Assembly: GCA_020636075.1 (NCBI GenBank)
Contig: JACJYO010000003.1
Span: 744,001-808,000 of the forward strand
DNA from: Lewinellaceae bacterium
GTDB lineage: Bacteria; Bacteroidota; Bacteroidia; Chitinophagales; Saprospiraceae
Length of the DNA: 64,000 nucleotides
Direction: 5' to 3'
Made by a program: the position numbers and the translations under genes. This document shows positions 27,909 to 36,609 of this stretch, piece after piece (the stretch's first letter is position 1; each line of letters opens with the position of its first letter). The notes beneath the pieces were generated by a model that saw only the letters and a list, made by a program, of their open reading frames with translations, did no database searches and had not been told where the DNA came from.

Positions 27909-29498
27909 TCACTGCACTGCCGCCGTTACCCGTAGCAGCGCATCCGTTTTTTTGTATAGTTTTTCCAGCTCAAAACGGGTAAAGGTGCCGGGTTTTTCCA
28001 GCATTTGTTGTAGCACTTCCATTTGCGGCACCCCTTCATTTTGCGTGTGGATCGTGTAATACCCGCCACTGTTAAGGATAAAGCTGCGGTCCATGCCTTT
28101 TTGTTTCGGCGGCGCCTGGAATTCCAGCCAGGCTGCATCTGTAGGCTCTGCCATTTCGTAATACTGGTTATCCGCTTTTTGCAGCAAAGGCAGCAAATTC
28201 CGGCCGTTCTGGTCCACGGCTTTTTGCGGCTCCAGGGCTTTGGCAAAGGAGGGCACATTGTAGTAGTTGAAATCAATTTCAGCGCTGTGTACCAGCCAAA
28301 CACCAGGTGGGGCTTCCAGTTTGATTTTGAAAGTGTTGGCGCTGGACTCCGGCACATCCAGTTCAACAAGGATATCCTTGGCTATAGCCGGTCCAACCAC
28401 CCACACGTGTCCGGCAGGTTGCCAGGCATCTTCCGTCCAAATGGATACCTGCAACATGCCTTCCTGGATGAGGAAGTCCATCAGTTGTTTGCGCGCTGTA
28501 TAGGAATTGTTGAGTGCGTGATACCAGTCGGGCAATGCGCTGCCGGGCAGTGCCAGCAGATCGTGCATGCTTCCGGCTGCCCAGGGTGTGTTTTGCACCT
28601 GTAAAACCAGGGCGGCAGCACGGGCATCGGTTGGCCGGTCGAATTCCAGCACGATGCCGTCGCGTAAGGCATCGGGATCATCCAGGTTGCGGCCGTAAGG
28701 GTTGCTGAGCCAGAAGTCGCCGTTGGCCCGCTGTAAGGCATTTTTTACATCGAATCCATGCAAATCGCGTGCTGTGCGCGGTGCCTGCAAATGGCTGACC
28801 GTATGAAGTTTGCCGTCAAAAGAGGGGAAAATCCGGGAGCCAATGGGGTGGTCAACAGCTAGTAAGGTTACAAAGTCGACATGCTGTGTTTCGTTGTTCA
28901 CGTTGGCCATTTTCAGCCGGTATACGCCGTCGGTGGCTTTCAGGTGGTCCAGGTTGTCCCAGTCGGGGCGTTCGGCAGCCTGGAAAATAGCACCACCAAA
29001 AGGCTCGGCATCGAGTTGGTATTCTGTCCCGTTAAAACTGTAGATCAGGGGGCAGGAAGTAGCGGTGCTGGTGGTTGCGTTAAACATGGTAAACGACATC
29101 GAACTTACGGCGGCCACTACGATGGCTCCATCAATGGCCAATCCGATTATAGTACCTAGAATCTTTCCTTCACTGCGCCGGGTTTGGATGTGGGCAATAT
29201 CAGTCATTGGGATTTGCTCCACGCCCTCCATCGTCCGGAGCAGTTTTACCGCGCTGATTATAGTGTCTTTTCCATGCTCAATATTATACGTTACACCCAT
29301 GTACCGGCCTGTAATCTTACGCTGGTTGTTGGTGTAAATAGCGATTGGTTGCTTGATCGGGAGTTCGACGATTTCCCAGCCGGAAACTGTCATGGATTTG
29401 CGTTTATCAATCGATCCGCCAATGATCAATCCAAGTATGGTACAACCACTGAGCACCAAAAGGAAGCTGGCAACGAGTATTATACTGATTCTTCGCAT
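27909..29498 (-). CDS. Conserved lipoprotein of unknown function
   Basis: 529 residues. The lipobox LLVLSGC puts the lipidated Cys at 19. A short glycine-rich hydrophobic stretch follows (ILGLIIGG), and a second one near 130 (IIGLAIDGAIVVAAVSS). Then comes a patterned soluble domain: CPLIYSFNGTEYQLDAEPFG, GDFWLSNPYGRNLDDPDAL, and PGVWLVHSAEIDFNYYN. No catalytic motif was seen. The WEIVELP and VTYNIEHGKDTI section near residue 45 may be a small beta domain. I do not recognise the family. It is alone between two repeat regions and convergent with the M56 gene. Confidence 0.65.
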   Translation of the reverse strand: MRRISIILVASFLLVLSGCTILGLIIGGSIDKRKSMTVSGWEIVELPIKQPIAIYTNNQRKITGRYMGVTYNIEHGKDTIISAVKLLRTMEGVEQIPMTDIAHIQTRRSEGKILGTIIGLAIDGAIVVAAVSSMSFTMFNATTSTATSCPLIYSFNGTEYQLDAEPFGGAIFQAAERPDWDNLDHLKATDGVYRLKMANVNNETQHVDFVTLLAVDHPIGSRIFPSFDGKLHTVSHLQAPRTARDLHGFDVKNALQRANGDFWLSNPYGRNLDDPDALRDGIVLEFDRPTDARAAALVLQVQNTPWAAGSMHDLLALPGSALPDWYHALNNSYTARKQLMDFLIQEGMLQVSIWTEDAWQPAGHVWVVGPAIAKDILVELDVPESSANTFKIKLEAPPGVWLVHSAEIDFNYYNVPSFAKALEPQKAVDQNGRNLLPLLQKADNQYYEMAEPTDAAWLEFQAPPKQKGMDRSFILNSGGYYTIHTQNEGVPQMEVLQQMLEKPGTFTRFELEKLYKKTDALLRVTAAVQ

Positions 29499-29580
29499 AG
29501 GTATGGCTGCTTTGCGGCTTATCTCTCGTGTTGATCCAATACTTGAAAAAAAACAGAATCCCGGCGGATAAGCCCGGTGA

Positions 29581-29603
29581 CGGAGTTTTTAAAATAAACT
29601 CCG
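29581..29603. terminator. Short hairpin between lipoprotein and acyltransferase genes
   Basis: CGGAGTTT (29581-29588) pairs with AAACTCCG (29596-29603) across a 7-nt AT loop. It lies within the 245-nt gap 29499-29743, where no gene is supported. It could terminate the acyltransferase transcript. Confidence 0.35.
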
Positions 29604-29743
29604 CTTCAAACTTGCCGTAAATGCAACTGCCAGCAGCTGATATAGGCTGACTATCCGACTGATATTGATCAATAGGAACTGGTGGCCGCTTACCGGAAAT
29701 CCAGCGCACCATATCCAACCGAACAACTGCAAATGATGGATAA

Positions 29744-31093
29744 TTACTCCGGTCGTGGCAGAGGCTCCTGGCGAACCGCCAGGTTGAGGTGATCCAAAAT
29801 TTCCCGGCGCTGCCGGAACAAGGGTTCCAGAATATGCGGCTGGCTGGTGGCTGCTTTGACAGCCTTTCGGTTGAAGGTGAATTTTCGAAACTGGTCTTGA
29901 AACTCCTCTACAAAATAACCCAACAGAATAACTGTTAGCAAGGCCAGTCCGGCCATGACGTGATCGTGGGTGTACCACCAGCAGAGTTTCCAGGCGCCCC
30001 AGAGCGCCAGGGGGAAGGTGATCAGGCCTGCCAGCATTTTTACCGTGGTGGCATAGCCGATGTAGAGGTTCATTTTTTTGTTTAAAAACCAGGGCAAAAA
30101 ACAGGGCAGGAACCAAAATGCATAGCCAAGGGCGAAAAACGGGAGGCCGACTATCAGCCCTAATCCCTGCCAGATCGTGTTTAGCAGCAAGGCGGGTTTT
30201 TGTTCCACCGCCAGCACAGCATCCGCAAGTTTGGCTTGCTCCAGGTTTTCAAAATAAGCCGTTGTTTTTGCGCTGAGTCCAGGGTCGTCGAGGGCTGTTT
30301 TTACCAACTGCCGGGAGCGCTCGAATGCGGCTTTTTGCGACAGCGGTTGTTCGTTTTGAAGAATTTCTTCGAGTTGGGTGATCAATTTTTCACCAGCTTC
30401 GTCGCGGGTATGGATGCTCAGGGTTTTGAGTTGCGTTTCAAGATGGTTGATGAGTTCGGATACACCCTGATGGCGGTTTTCTTGCCAGGCCTCAGCCCAG
30501 TCGCGGGCATAAACCGGCGCGCCGAAGTTGACGACCACATCGCTGCGAAACTTATCGGGTGCGGAGTAGGACAGACCGATCGGGATAATTTTGACGCCCA
30601 GGGCCCAGTCGTTGCGGGCCTCCGTACCCAGGGAAATGCGGGCCACGCCGGTTTTCAGCGGGCGCACGAAACGGTTCATCCAACTGGTGCCCTCCACGGC
30701 CATGAACAGCACGCCGTTTTTTTCCAGATGCTCAAACGATTTTTCAAAAGCCTGCATGTTGTCGCGCTCCTCGCCTTCCGCTACATCCTCCTTGCGTTTT
30801 ACCGGTATGCAGAAAAAACGGCGCAGGATCCAACCCGCCACGGGGTTTTTGAACATGCCGTAATTGGCCAGAAAAAACATCTCCTGCCAAATTTCCAGGG
30901 CCGGGTTCAACACGTCCATCAGGGTGCTCGGATGGTTGACGATCACAATGGCCGGCCCGTCGAAGTGCGTGTTTTTTCGCCCCAACACCAGGCGACGGCG
31001 GTACAAAACAAACAGTCCAAACCATACCAGCACGCGGAGGAGGAAATAGATCAGGCGGAGGATTGGATTAATGTAGGCGTTGCGGTGGGCCAT
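29744..31093 (-). CDS. PlsC-type glycerolipid acyltransferase with C-terminal membrane region
   Basis: 449 residues. An N-terminal membrane helix (ILRLIYFLLRVLVWFGLFVLY) precedes the acyltransferase domain. Visible motifs are NHPSTLMD at about 52-59 (block I, with His and Asp), the FFCIPVKRKED region (block II), and the VEGTSWMNRFVRPLKTG region around residue 135 (block III, EG). The second half has a helical segment (LEEILQNEQPLSQKAAFERS) and three hydrophobic helices after residue 300 (LLLNTIWQGLGLIVGLPFFA, PLALWGAWKLCWW). It would transfer an acyl chain to a glycerophosphate-type acceptor in the inner membrane. Its promoter region abuts the 43-bp tandem array. Confidence 0.85.
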   Translation of the reverse strand: MAHRNAYINPILRLIYFLLRVLVWFGLFVLYRRRLVLGRKNTHFDGPAIVIVNHPSTLMDVLNPALEIWQEMFFLANYGMFKNPVAGWILRRFFCIPVKRKEDVAEGEERDNMQAFEKSFEHLEKNGVLFMAVEGTSWMNRFVRPLKTGVARISLGTEARNDWALGVKIIPIGLSYSAPDKFRSDVVVNFGAPVYARDWAEAWQENRHQGVSELINHLETQLKTLSIHTRDEAGEKLITQLEEILQNEQPLSQKAAFERSRQLVKTALDDPGLSAKTTAYFENLEQAKLADAVLAVEQKPALLLNTIWQGLGLIVGLPFFALGYAFWFLPCFLPWFLNKKMNLYIGYATTVKMLAGLITFPLALWGAWKLCWWYTHDHVMAGLALLTVILLGYFVEEFQDQFRKFTFNRKAVKAATSQPHILEPLFRQRREILDHLNLAVRQEPLPRPE

Positions 31094-31164
31094 TTTTTTA
31101 TGCTGTTGGAGATGTGCCTGGCAAAAATCTGAAAATTAATCAGAATCCCGCTTTTCCCACCGAT

Positions 31165-31483
31165 GAATCGGTGGGCTGAGAACTCGCGATGCAAATTTGT
31201 GGTACATGAATCGGTGGGCTGAGAACTCGCGATGCAAATTTGTGGTTCATGAATCGGTGGGCTGAGAACTCGCGATGCAAATTTGTGGTACATGAATCGG
31301 TGGGCTGAGAACTCGCGATGCAAATTTGTGGTTCATGAATCGGTGGGCTGAGAACTCGCGATGCAAATTTGTGGTACATGAATCGGTGGGCTGAGAACTC
31401 GCGATGCAAATTTGTGGTTCATGAATCGGTGGGCTGAGAACTCGCGATGCAAATTTGTGGTTCATGAATCGGTGGGCTGAGAA
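31165..31483. repeat. Tandem array, 43-bp unit, 7.4 copies, in a divergent promoter region
   Basis: Seven full units of 43 bp start at 31165, 31208, 31251, 31294, 31337, 31380 and 31423, then 18 nt of an eighth at 31466. They are identical except that units 1, 3 and 5 end GTACAT and units 2, 4, 6 and 7 end GTTCAT. Each unit carries TCGCGA and TCGGTGGG. The first follows a hairpin CCCACCGAT-GA-ATCGGTGGG (31156-31175). Near-identity implies recent amplification. There are no spacers, so it is not a CRISPR. Confidence 0.95.
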
Positions 31484-31555
31484 TTGGGATGGGCGGGATA
31501 TTTATCTTCCACCGTGTACCGGCAACATTTCCCGTACCTTGGTGTTCAGCAATCT

Positions 31556-32680
31556 ATGGCCGAAAATAACCAGTCCTATTCGTACAGCACCTATGGCGCC
31601 CGGGTGAGCGCCGAGTCGGTAACCAAACTGCTCGACCACGCGCTCGACAGCCTGGCGCTGGGCGTTGAACGCCCCACGCCGGTATGCATTTGGGGCTTGC
31701 ATGGCATTGGGAAAACGGAATTGGTACGCGACCTGGCGCAAATGCGCGGCTGTGCCTTTACGCACATCGCCCCGGCGCAGTTTGAGGAAATGGGCGATCT
31801 GTTGGGTATGCCCCAGATCAGTCGCGATCCGGCCAAGGGCGAGGTGACCCGCTTTGTAGCGCCCGAATGGGTGCCCCGCCAAACCGGCCCCGGAATTCTG
31901 CTGCTCGACGATGTGAACCGCGCCGACGACCGCATCCTGCGCGGTATCATGCAACTGTTGCAAAATTACAAACTGGTGTCCTGGACACTGCCCCAGCAAT
32001 GGCTCATCGTGTGCACAGCCAACCCCGACGGCGGCGACTACTCCGTGACTACACTCGACGAGGCCATGCTTACCCGCATGCTGCACGTGACCATGGAATT
32101 TGATGTGCAGGCCTGGGCGCGTTGGGCAGAACGTACCGGCGTGGATTCGCGCGGCATCAACTTCGTGCTGGCCTACCCGGAACTGGTCAACGGCCGCCGC
32201 ACAACGCCGCGCTCGCTCGTCCAGTTTTTCAACAGTTTGGAAACTCTCGACGATCTGCGCGACAACATCGGCCTGGTGCGCCTGCTCGGCGACGCGGCTT
32301 TGGACGCTGAAACCACGCAGGCATTTCTGGCTTTCGTCAACCTGAAACTCGATTTGTTGCCGACGCCGGAAGAAATGCTGGAAACCCCTGATTTCGACAA
32401 CATCGCCAGCCGTCTTCACCGGCTTATACACGAAGGCGAAACCAAACGCCTCGACATGCTTTCCGTGATCGTCACCCGCCTGAGCAATTACCTGCTGGCG
32501 CGACCTTCCGAACCCTCCGAACTGGAATTCACTAATCTTCAGCGTTTTCTGCTGCTCGATCTGCTACCCAACGATCTGCGTTTGGCTATGGCGCAGGAAC
32601 TTACCCAGTCGAAGCGGCCGGGTTTGATGAAGTTGTATGCGGTGCCGGAGGTGGGTCAGCTGTTGCTGAAGAAGATGTGA
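31556..32680 (+). CDS. MoxR-like AAA+ ATPase (AAA_5 type)
   Basis: The start taken is the ATG at 31556 (MAENNQSYSYSTYGARVSAE), giving 374 residues. Walker A is IWGLHGIGKTELVRDLAQ (about 46-63) and Walker B GILLLDDVNRADDR (about 113-125), with sensor 1 at WLIVCTANPDGGDYSVTTLD and a MLTRMLHVTMEFD arginine-finger region. This fits chaperone-like MoxR ATPases, which usually work with a VWA-domain partner to insert cofactors or activate proteins. No VWA gene follows, and instead palindromic element B begins at the stop codon. It is divergent from the acyltransferase gene across the 43-bp array. Confidence 0.85.
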   Translation: MAENNQSYSYSTYGARVSAESVTKLLDHALDSLALGVERPTPVCIWGLHGIGKTELVRDLAQMRGCAFTHIAPAQFEEMGDLLGMPQISRDPAKGEVTRFVAPEWVPRQTGPGILLLDDVNRADDRILRGIMQLLQNYKLVSWTLPQQWLIVCTANPDGGDYSVTTLDEAMLTRMLHVTMEFDVQAWARWAERTGVDSRGINFVLAYPELVNGRRTTPRSLVQFFNSLETLDDLRDNIGLVRLLGDAALDAETTQAFLAFVNLKLDLLPTPEEMLETPDFDNIASRLHRLIHEGETKRLDMLSVIVTRLSNYLLARPSEPSELEFTNLQRFLLLDLLPNDLRLAMAQELTQSKRPGLMKLYAVPEVGQLLLKKM

Positions 32681-32811
32681 GGGGTTGTACAACTTTCCAA
32701 TTTCCAATTTTTCTTTTCCAATTTCAAATCAAATGGATGATCCCGATTTGGGAACTTTCATTAATTTGAAATGTCAAATTTGAGATTTGAAATTGGAAAA
32801 GTTACACCCCC
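32681..32811. repeat. Palindromic intergenic element, copy B
   Basis: Arms 32681-32704 (GGGGTTGTACAACTTTCC start) and 32789-32811 (ending GGAAAAGTTACACCCC) are imperfect complements, with further AAATTTGAAA pairing inside. Its left half closely matches copy C over about 45 nt (GTACAACTTT...CTTTTCCAATTTCAAAT). Confidence 0.75.
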
Positions 32812-32896
32812 GTAAAATTTCTACCCGGTTTCTGTAGTGAACCCGCATGTTATCCGTCTAACGGGTTAAAAGGATGTTTATAAATCATAATGCACG

Positions 32897-33406
32897 GTGA
32901 ACGAAGCAGATTTCGATAAGCTGGTACGCGAACACCATGGCCTCATCTGGAAGGTTTGCAAAACATTTTTCCGAAACGAAGAAGACCAAAAAGACCTCTT
33001 CCAGGACATCCTGTACAAACTCTGGAAAGGAAAAGATTCCTTTCAACAACAGTCCAAAGTATCCACCTGGATATACCGGATTGGCCTGAACCAGGCAATT
33101 GACAAGACCAGAATGAAAAAGAAGGGCCTGGTCAGTCTGAGTGAGGCCAATGCCCTGGACCTGGCAACTGCCAAAACCCGGCAGACGGAGTACGATATCG
33201 AAGCACTCTACCAAGCAATTGATCAATTAAAGCCCCTGGAAAAGGCGCTGATCCTGCTATACCTGGAACAGGAGACATACCGGGACATTGCCGAAGTGAT
33301 TGGCATCAGCGAAAAGAACGTCAGTGTGAAGCTGGTGCGCATCAAGGAAAAATTGAAAGGCTATTACCTAAACGTCATCAAACACCTGGAGCAACATGGA
33401 ACTTGA
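32897..33406 (+). CDS. ECF-type RNA polymerase sigma factor
   Basis: 169 residues from a GTG start at 32897 (MNEADFDKLVREHHGLIWKV). Region 2 includes EEDQKDLFQDILYKLWKG and STWIYRIGLNQAIDK. Region 4 reads LEKALILLYLEQETYRDIAE, then the recognition helix GISEKNVSVKLVRIKEKLKG. It would recruit RNA polymerase to a small regulon in response to an envelope signal. The next gene overlaps its 3' end by 11 nt, so translation is coupled. No good ATG lies in frame near the start, which is why GTG is used. Confidence 0.9.
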   Translation: MNEADFDKLVREHHGLIWKVCKTFFRNEEDQKDLFQDILYKLWKGKDSFQQQSKVSTWIYRIGLNQAIDKTRMKKKGLVSLSEANALDLATAKTRQTEYDIEALYQAIDQLKPLEKALILLYLEQETYRDIAEVIGISEKNVSVKLVRIKEKLKGYYLNVIKHLEQHGT

Positions 33407-34109
33407 ACAGATCTGGAACAGGCAACTTGTGTCCGATAAGGAAAATGACTGGCTTTCCCGGGAAGCCTTGGGTGCATTTCGAACGCGCTATGCTGCGGGC
33501 GTAATGCGACCCAAGCACAGACTTCTGGTATTCGATATCATCTACAAGGCAATTGTAGTGCTTGGCCAGGTAGTACTTTTATTTATTGGAGAAATCAGCT
33601 TGTTCAAAGCAGGCATAACCATCCTGATCTCCGGAGGAATGGCACTGCTGATGGTGCAGGATTTTCGACTTAAAAGTGCAATCCAAAGTCTGGACACCCC
33701 CCGGGATCTTATCAGCACCCTGAAAGAGCAGTATCGTTTCCTCCAACGGTTTTACCGCGAGTTTCTGCCCATTGGCTCCATTACGCACTCCTTCATGGTG
33801 TTGGTGGGCTTTCAGTTTTATTATTTTTTCAAGTACCAGGAAGACGGTTTGGTTCTCCTGCTCCAGGATCCGGTTACTTATGTCTTCCTGATTTTGGCTT
33901 TTGTAGTGCCGTTTGTGGTGAACAAAATGACCTACACGGCGGAATTAAAGGAGTTGGAACAAATCATAGATATCGGACTGGATGAAGTCTCCAGCGAAAT
34001 CGACCTGATCCGCATTAAGGAGAAAAATAGAGCACGACGGATACTGTTCGTCCTGCTCGCGCTGGCTGGACTGCTGGCTTTGTTTGTTATACTATTCCTA
34101 ATTACATGA
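33396..34109 (+). CDS. Membrane protein, probable partner or anti-sigma of the ECF factor
   Basis: 237 residues. The N-terminal 50 residues (MELEQIWNRQLVSDKENDWL) are soluble, as in a cytoplasmic sigma-binding arm. Four hydrophobic helices follow at about 50-90 (two: VVLGQVVLLFIGEI, AGITILISGGMALLMV), 160-180 (VTYVFLILAFVVPFVV) and 215-236 (ILFVLLALAGLLALFVILFL). The overlap with the sigma gene is the usual arrangement of sigma/anti-sigma pairs in Bacteroidota. The function is inferred from position only. Confidence 0.65.
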   Translation: MELEQIWNRQLVSDKENDWLSREALGAFRTRYAAGVMRPKHRLLVFDIIYKAIVVLGQVVLLFIGEISLFKAGITILISGGMALLMVQDFRLKSAIQSLDTPRDLISTLKEQYRFLQRFYREFLPIGSITHSFMVLVGFQFYYFFKYQEDGLVLLLQDPVTYVFLILAFVVPFVVNKMTYTAELKELEQIIDIGLDEVSSEIDLIRIKEKNRARRILFVLLALAGLLALFVILFLIT

Positions 34110-34147
34110 ACAAGGAAATTCTATCCTTTGCGCCTTGACTTTTTTTA

Positions 34148-34357
34148 ATGAAAAAACAGCCTCCTGGAAATACTATGAAAATACTGTTTAAATGGGCCTT
34201 GAGATTATCGGCAATTCTTATCCCTGTCTATATCATCTATTATCCTGGTCTATATGAGCAGCCGAATCACCCGGAAATGGTTGTGATCAACAGGCTCGTC
34301 TGGATGGGATTTATGCTCTACCTCATTGGTGGTAGCTTGTATTTTTTCTTAACCTAA
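34148..34357 (+). CDS. Small two-helix membrane protein
   Basis: 69 residues. Two hydrophobic segments are present, at about 12-30 (FKWALRLSAILIPVYIIYY) and 48-67 (LVWMGFMLYLIGGSLYFFL). The start could also be the internal ATG of MKILFK, ten codons in. It is third in the ECF operon, 38 nt after the putative anti-sigma gene and 3 nt before the next. No family recognised. Confidence 0.5.
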   Translation: MKKQPPGNTMKILFKWALRLSAILIPVYIIYYPGLYEQPNHPEMVVINRLVWMGFMLYLIGGSLYFFLT

Positions 34358-34360
34358 ACT

Positions 34361-34663
34361 ATGGTAATTATGAAAAGCGAAGTAAATCATAAAAAGGGAT
34401 ACTACATCAGCCTTGGAATAGCCATGGGAATACCACTTGGAATCCCGGTTGGATTAGTCTTGGGGAATATCGCAGTCGGGCCACTGATCGGTTTAAGCGT
34501 TGGTCTGATCGTTGGCTATATTTTGGAGAAAAAGTACAATGCAGACGCCGCCGAACAGCCTGAAGCACCGAATGCGAAGGGACAGCGTACCGCCTTGATC
34601 CTGTTGGGTATTGGCCTGTTTGTGCTCGCTGCATTTGCGGCAATCTATTTTTCGCTGAAATAA
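34361..34663 (+). CDS. Small membrane protein with glycine-rich helices
   Basis: 100 residues. A glycine-patterned hydrophobic pair occupies about 15-56 (SLGIAMGIPLGIPVGLVLGN, GPLIGLSVGLIVGYILEKKY). A short charged linker (AAEQPEAPNAKGQRT) then leads to a third helix (ALILLGIGLFVLAAFAAIYF). GxxxG-like spacing suggests tight helix packing. It is fourth in the ECF operon. No family recognised. Confidence 0.5.
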   Translation: MVIMKSEVNHKKGYYISLGIAMGIPLGIPVGLVLGNIAVGPLIGLSVGLIVGYILEKKYNADAAEQPEAPNAKGQRTALILLGIGLFVLAAFAAIYFSLK

Positions 34664-34687
34664 CACAACACCTCTAAATTCAGAAAA

Positions 34688-34861
34688 ATGAAAAAGGTAG
34701 AGATATTGTTACCGGTATTTGGATTGCTTTCAGCAGGGATTGCTGTTTACCAATTTATAGATGGCAGAATGTGGGATAGTTTTTTGAGCGTCTTGTTTTC
34801 TGTTGTTTTTTTTGCGGGTGGATGGGTTTGTTTTTATAGAAGTAAAGGCCAGGGTAGGTAA
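34688..34861 (+). CDS. 57-residue two-helix membrane protein
   Basis: An ATG at 34688 opens MKKVEILLPVFGLLSAGIAV. A second hydrophobic helix is FLSVLFSVVFFAGGWVCFY, and the protein ends with RSKGQGR at the TAA 34859-34861. It is 24 nt after the previous gene and probably the last of the ECF operon, followed by the hairpin at 34889. Function unknown. Confidence 0.5.
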   Translation: MKKVEILLPVFGLLSAGIAVYQFIDGRMWDSFLSVLFSVVFFAGGWVCFYRSKGQGR

Positions 34862-34888
34862 TGATACTGCTTGTGCCTTTATAAATCT

Positions 34889-34921
34889 ATTGTCGGCGTG
34901 ACTCAAAGTCACGCCGACAAT
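34889..34921. terminator. Perfect 15-bp stem, 3-nt loop hairpin
   Basis: Arms 34889-34903 and 34907-34921 pair perfectly around CAA. It lies between the convergent ECF operon and the membrane-protein gene of the EAD/ABC unit, 28 nt after the last small gene. There is no long T-tract, but the location suits a bidirectional stop. The design matches 1092-1124. Confidence 0.6.
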
Positions 34922-35013
34922 ATGCACATCACCCACATTTAATTTAGATGTAAAAAATCACCTCATCAAGCCAACCGGCACAGATCAAATTATAAAACGC
35001 TGAGGCGGGTGTT

Positions 35014-36609
35014 TTACCGACGCGGCAAGGCCTGGATATACGCCATGAGCATCATACCTGCAAGACCGATGATCTGGACACCGTAAAAGGCGAGGTCTAC
35101 GGGTTTGTTTATAGTGAGTGCTGTGGTATGAAAAATTCCTTTGTCGCCGTACAAGGCCAGGAATAAAATGATCAAAACACCCAATACAATCAGATGAAAT
35201 GCAAAGGATACAAATGCCAGTTGCTTGCGCACTGTGGCTGCAAAAATTAAAAGAAGAAGGCCTGAGCAGGGTAGAATCAAATAAACAAGCGAGTGCCAGT
35301 AGTACCAGTATTTTAGAAAAGCACTACTAAAATCTAGGCCTATATTTAACCCTGTCCCAATGGCAGCCAATGCCAAAGCGCCTAAAGCCATTCTAAAAGA
35401 AAGGAATGGTGCAGCAAAGAGCAACAGCGTGATAAAGGGCAGGTAATAGAGAAATGTTTTGTAATGCCAGAAATGAATGCCTTGCTTGATGAATTGACGG
35501 GCATGCTGCACGGAGCGATACCCATTTTCAAGGGAGTATGGCAATTGGGGTAATAAAAATTTCAGGGTATCAATTTGAATCGTATCTACGCCAGTCGGAA
35601 TGTCATATTTATCAATAATTCTTCTGGAAAGAATTGGACTTTTCTGTTTGTAATAGATATAGTATTGGTTGTATAAACGCCAGTCCTGATAATAAAACCG
35701 TTGGCTGGGAGTAATGCCCATACCCCGAAATAAAGTATTATACCTGTAGGAACGGTAATTCTTGAAGTTAGGATAGTTTTTATAATAGTCTTTCCTATTG
35801 TCAGACAGATTTTGTTCAAGTGTTGGTAAATAGGACCAATAAGCAATAAAATTTACCAAAGAATTGAAGATAAACTCCGGTTTTGGTACATAAGATCTTT
35901 GTCGCAAATACTGTAGATTCTCTTTATAGGAGTATTCCATCTGTATTGACCGGTGGTTCAGATCTTTTTCCAGGATCAAATTAATACTGTCAATATAGGC
36001 GATATCATACCGCCGCTGCAACACACGTTCTTCAATTTTGCGAATATTATCCACATCCTTTTCCCGTTCCTGAAAGTACTGATTCAGAAGATGTGGATTT
36101 ATGTTGAAGGTGTCCGAATCATTAAAAATGAAGCCGTAACTATAGAAATTTTCCGCACTCCAGCTATCCAAATCCTTTTCATCAATAAAAAAATAGGCAG
36201 TTCGCACTATGGTTCCCAGCCTAAACATAGGTGCCGCAATGGCGAGCATCACAAATATACCGACACTGTAAATGATCAGGGTTAAGGCGATATCCTTCCA
36301 GCGTGCAGATGGAAAGCCAATTTGATATTGGGTATAGGCCCAGTATAACAAACCGATACTGAGAATACCCAGCATGCCTTTGTTATACGTGTCGTAAAAG
36401 AAGATGATATGGTTGCGCGGGTCGACGGTCAGGTTACTCAGGCTTACCGAATTAACAAAGCCAAGTAAAAATAAAATGGGGATCAGCAGCACCGAAAAGT
36501 ACAGCACATAATGCCCCCGCGTGCGCCAGACAACCGGATAGTTTTCCAATAAAGCCCGATCCAGCCGGTGTATAAACCCGGGTACTAACCATTTAAAGAT
36601 CGTCTTCAT
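35014..36609 (-). CDS. Polytopic membrane protein, probable partner of the ABC ATPase
   Basis: 531 residues. Three N-terminal helices lie at about 30-52 (HYVLYFSVLLIPILFLLGFV), 75-95 and 108-128 (ALTLIIYSVGIFVMLAIAAP). A large, tyrosine-rich extracytoplasmic loop follows (about 140-375, for example YFQEREKDVDNIRKIEERVL and DSINLILEKDLNHRSIQMEY). Five or so C-terminal helices begin at FLYYLPFITLLLFAAPFL. The gene overlaps the ABC ATPase gene by 17 nt, so both are made together. The shape (few helices, large loop, helices) suits an ABC-2-like permease or a membrane effector. No permease signature was identified. The overlap is the basis for the partnership. Confidence 0.6.
   Translation of the reverse strand: MKTIFKWLVPGFIHRLDRALLENYPVVWRTRGHYVLYFSVLLIPILFLLGFVNSVSLSNLTVDPRNHIIFFYDTYNKGMLGILSIGLLYWAYTQYQIGFPSARWKDIALTLIIYSVGIFVMLAIAAPMFRLGTIVRTAYFFIDEKDLDSWSAENFYSYGFIFNDSDTFNINPHLLNQYFQEREKDVDNIRKIEERVLQRRYDIAYIDSINLILEKDLNHRSIQMEYSYKENLQYLRQRSYVPKPEFIFNSLVNFIAYWSYLPTLEQNLSDNRKDYYKNYPNFKNYRSYRYNTLFRGMGITPSQRFYYQDWRLYNQYYIYYKQKSPILSRRIIDKYDIPTGVDTIQIDTLKFLLPQLPYSLENGYRSVQHARQFIKQGIHFWHYKTFLYYLPFITLLLFAAPFLSFRMALGALALAAIGTGLNIGLDFSSAFLKYWYYWHSLVYLILPCSGLLLLIFAATVRKQLAFVSFAFHLIVLGVLIILFLALYGDKGIFHTTALTINKPVDLAFYGVQIIGLAGMMLMAYIQALPRR

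Noticed and set aside
31051..31465. Minus-strand frames spelling periodic peptides through the tandem array
   Set aside because: The 43-bp unit is not a multiple of 3, so the peptide only cycles through frames; the array is non-coding repeat DNA.
31165..31483. CRISPR array
   Set aside because: Units abut without any variable spacer, and no cas gene is near.
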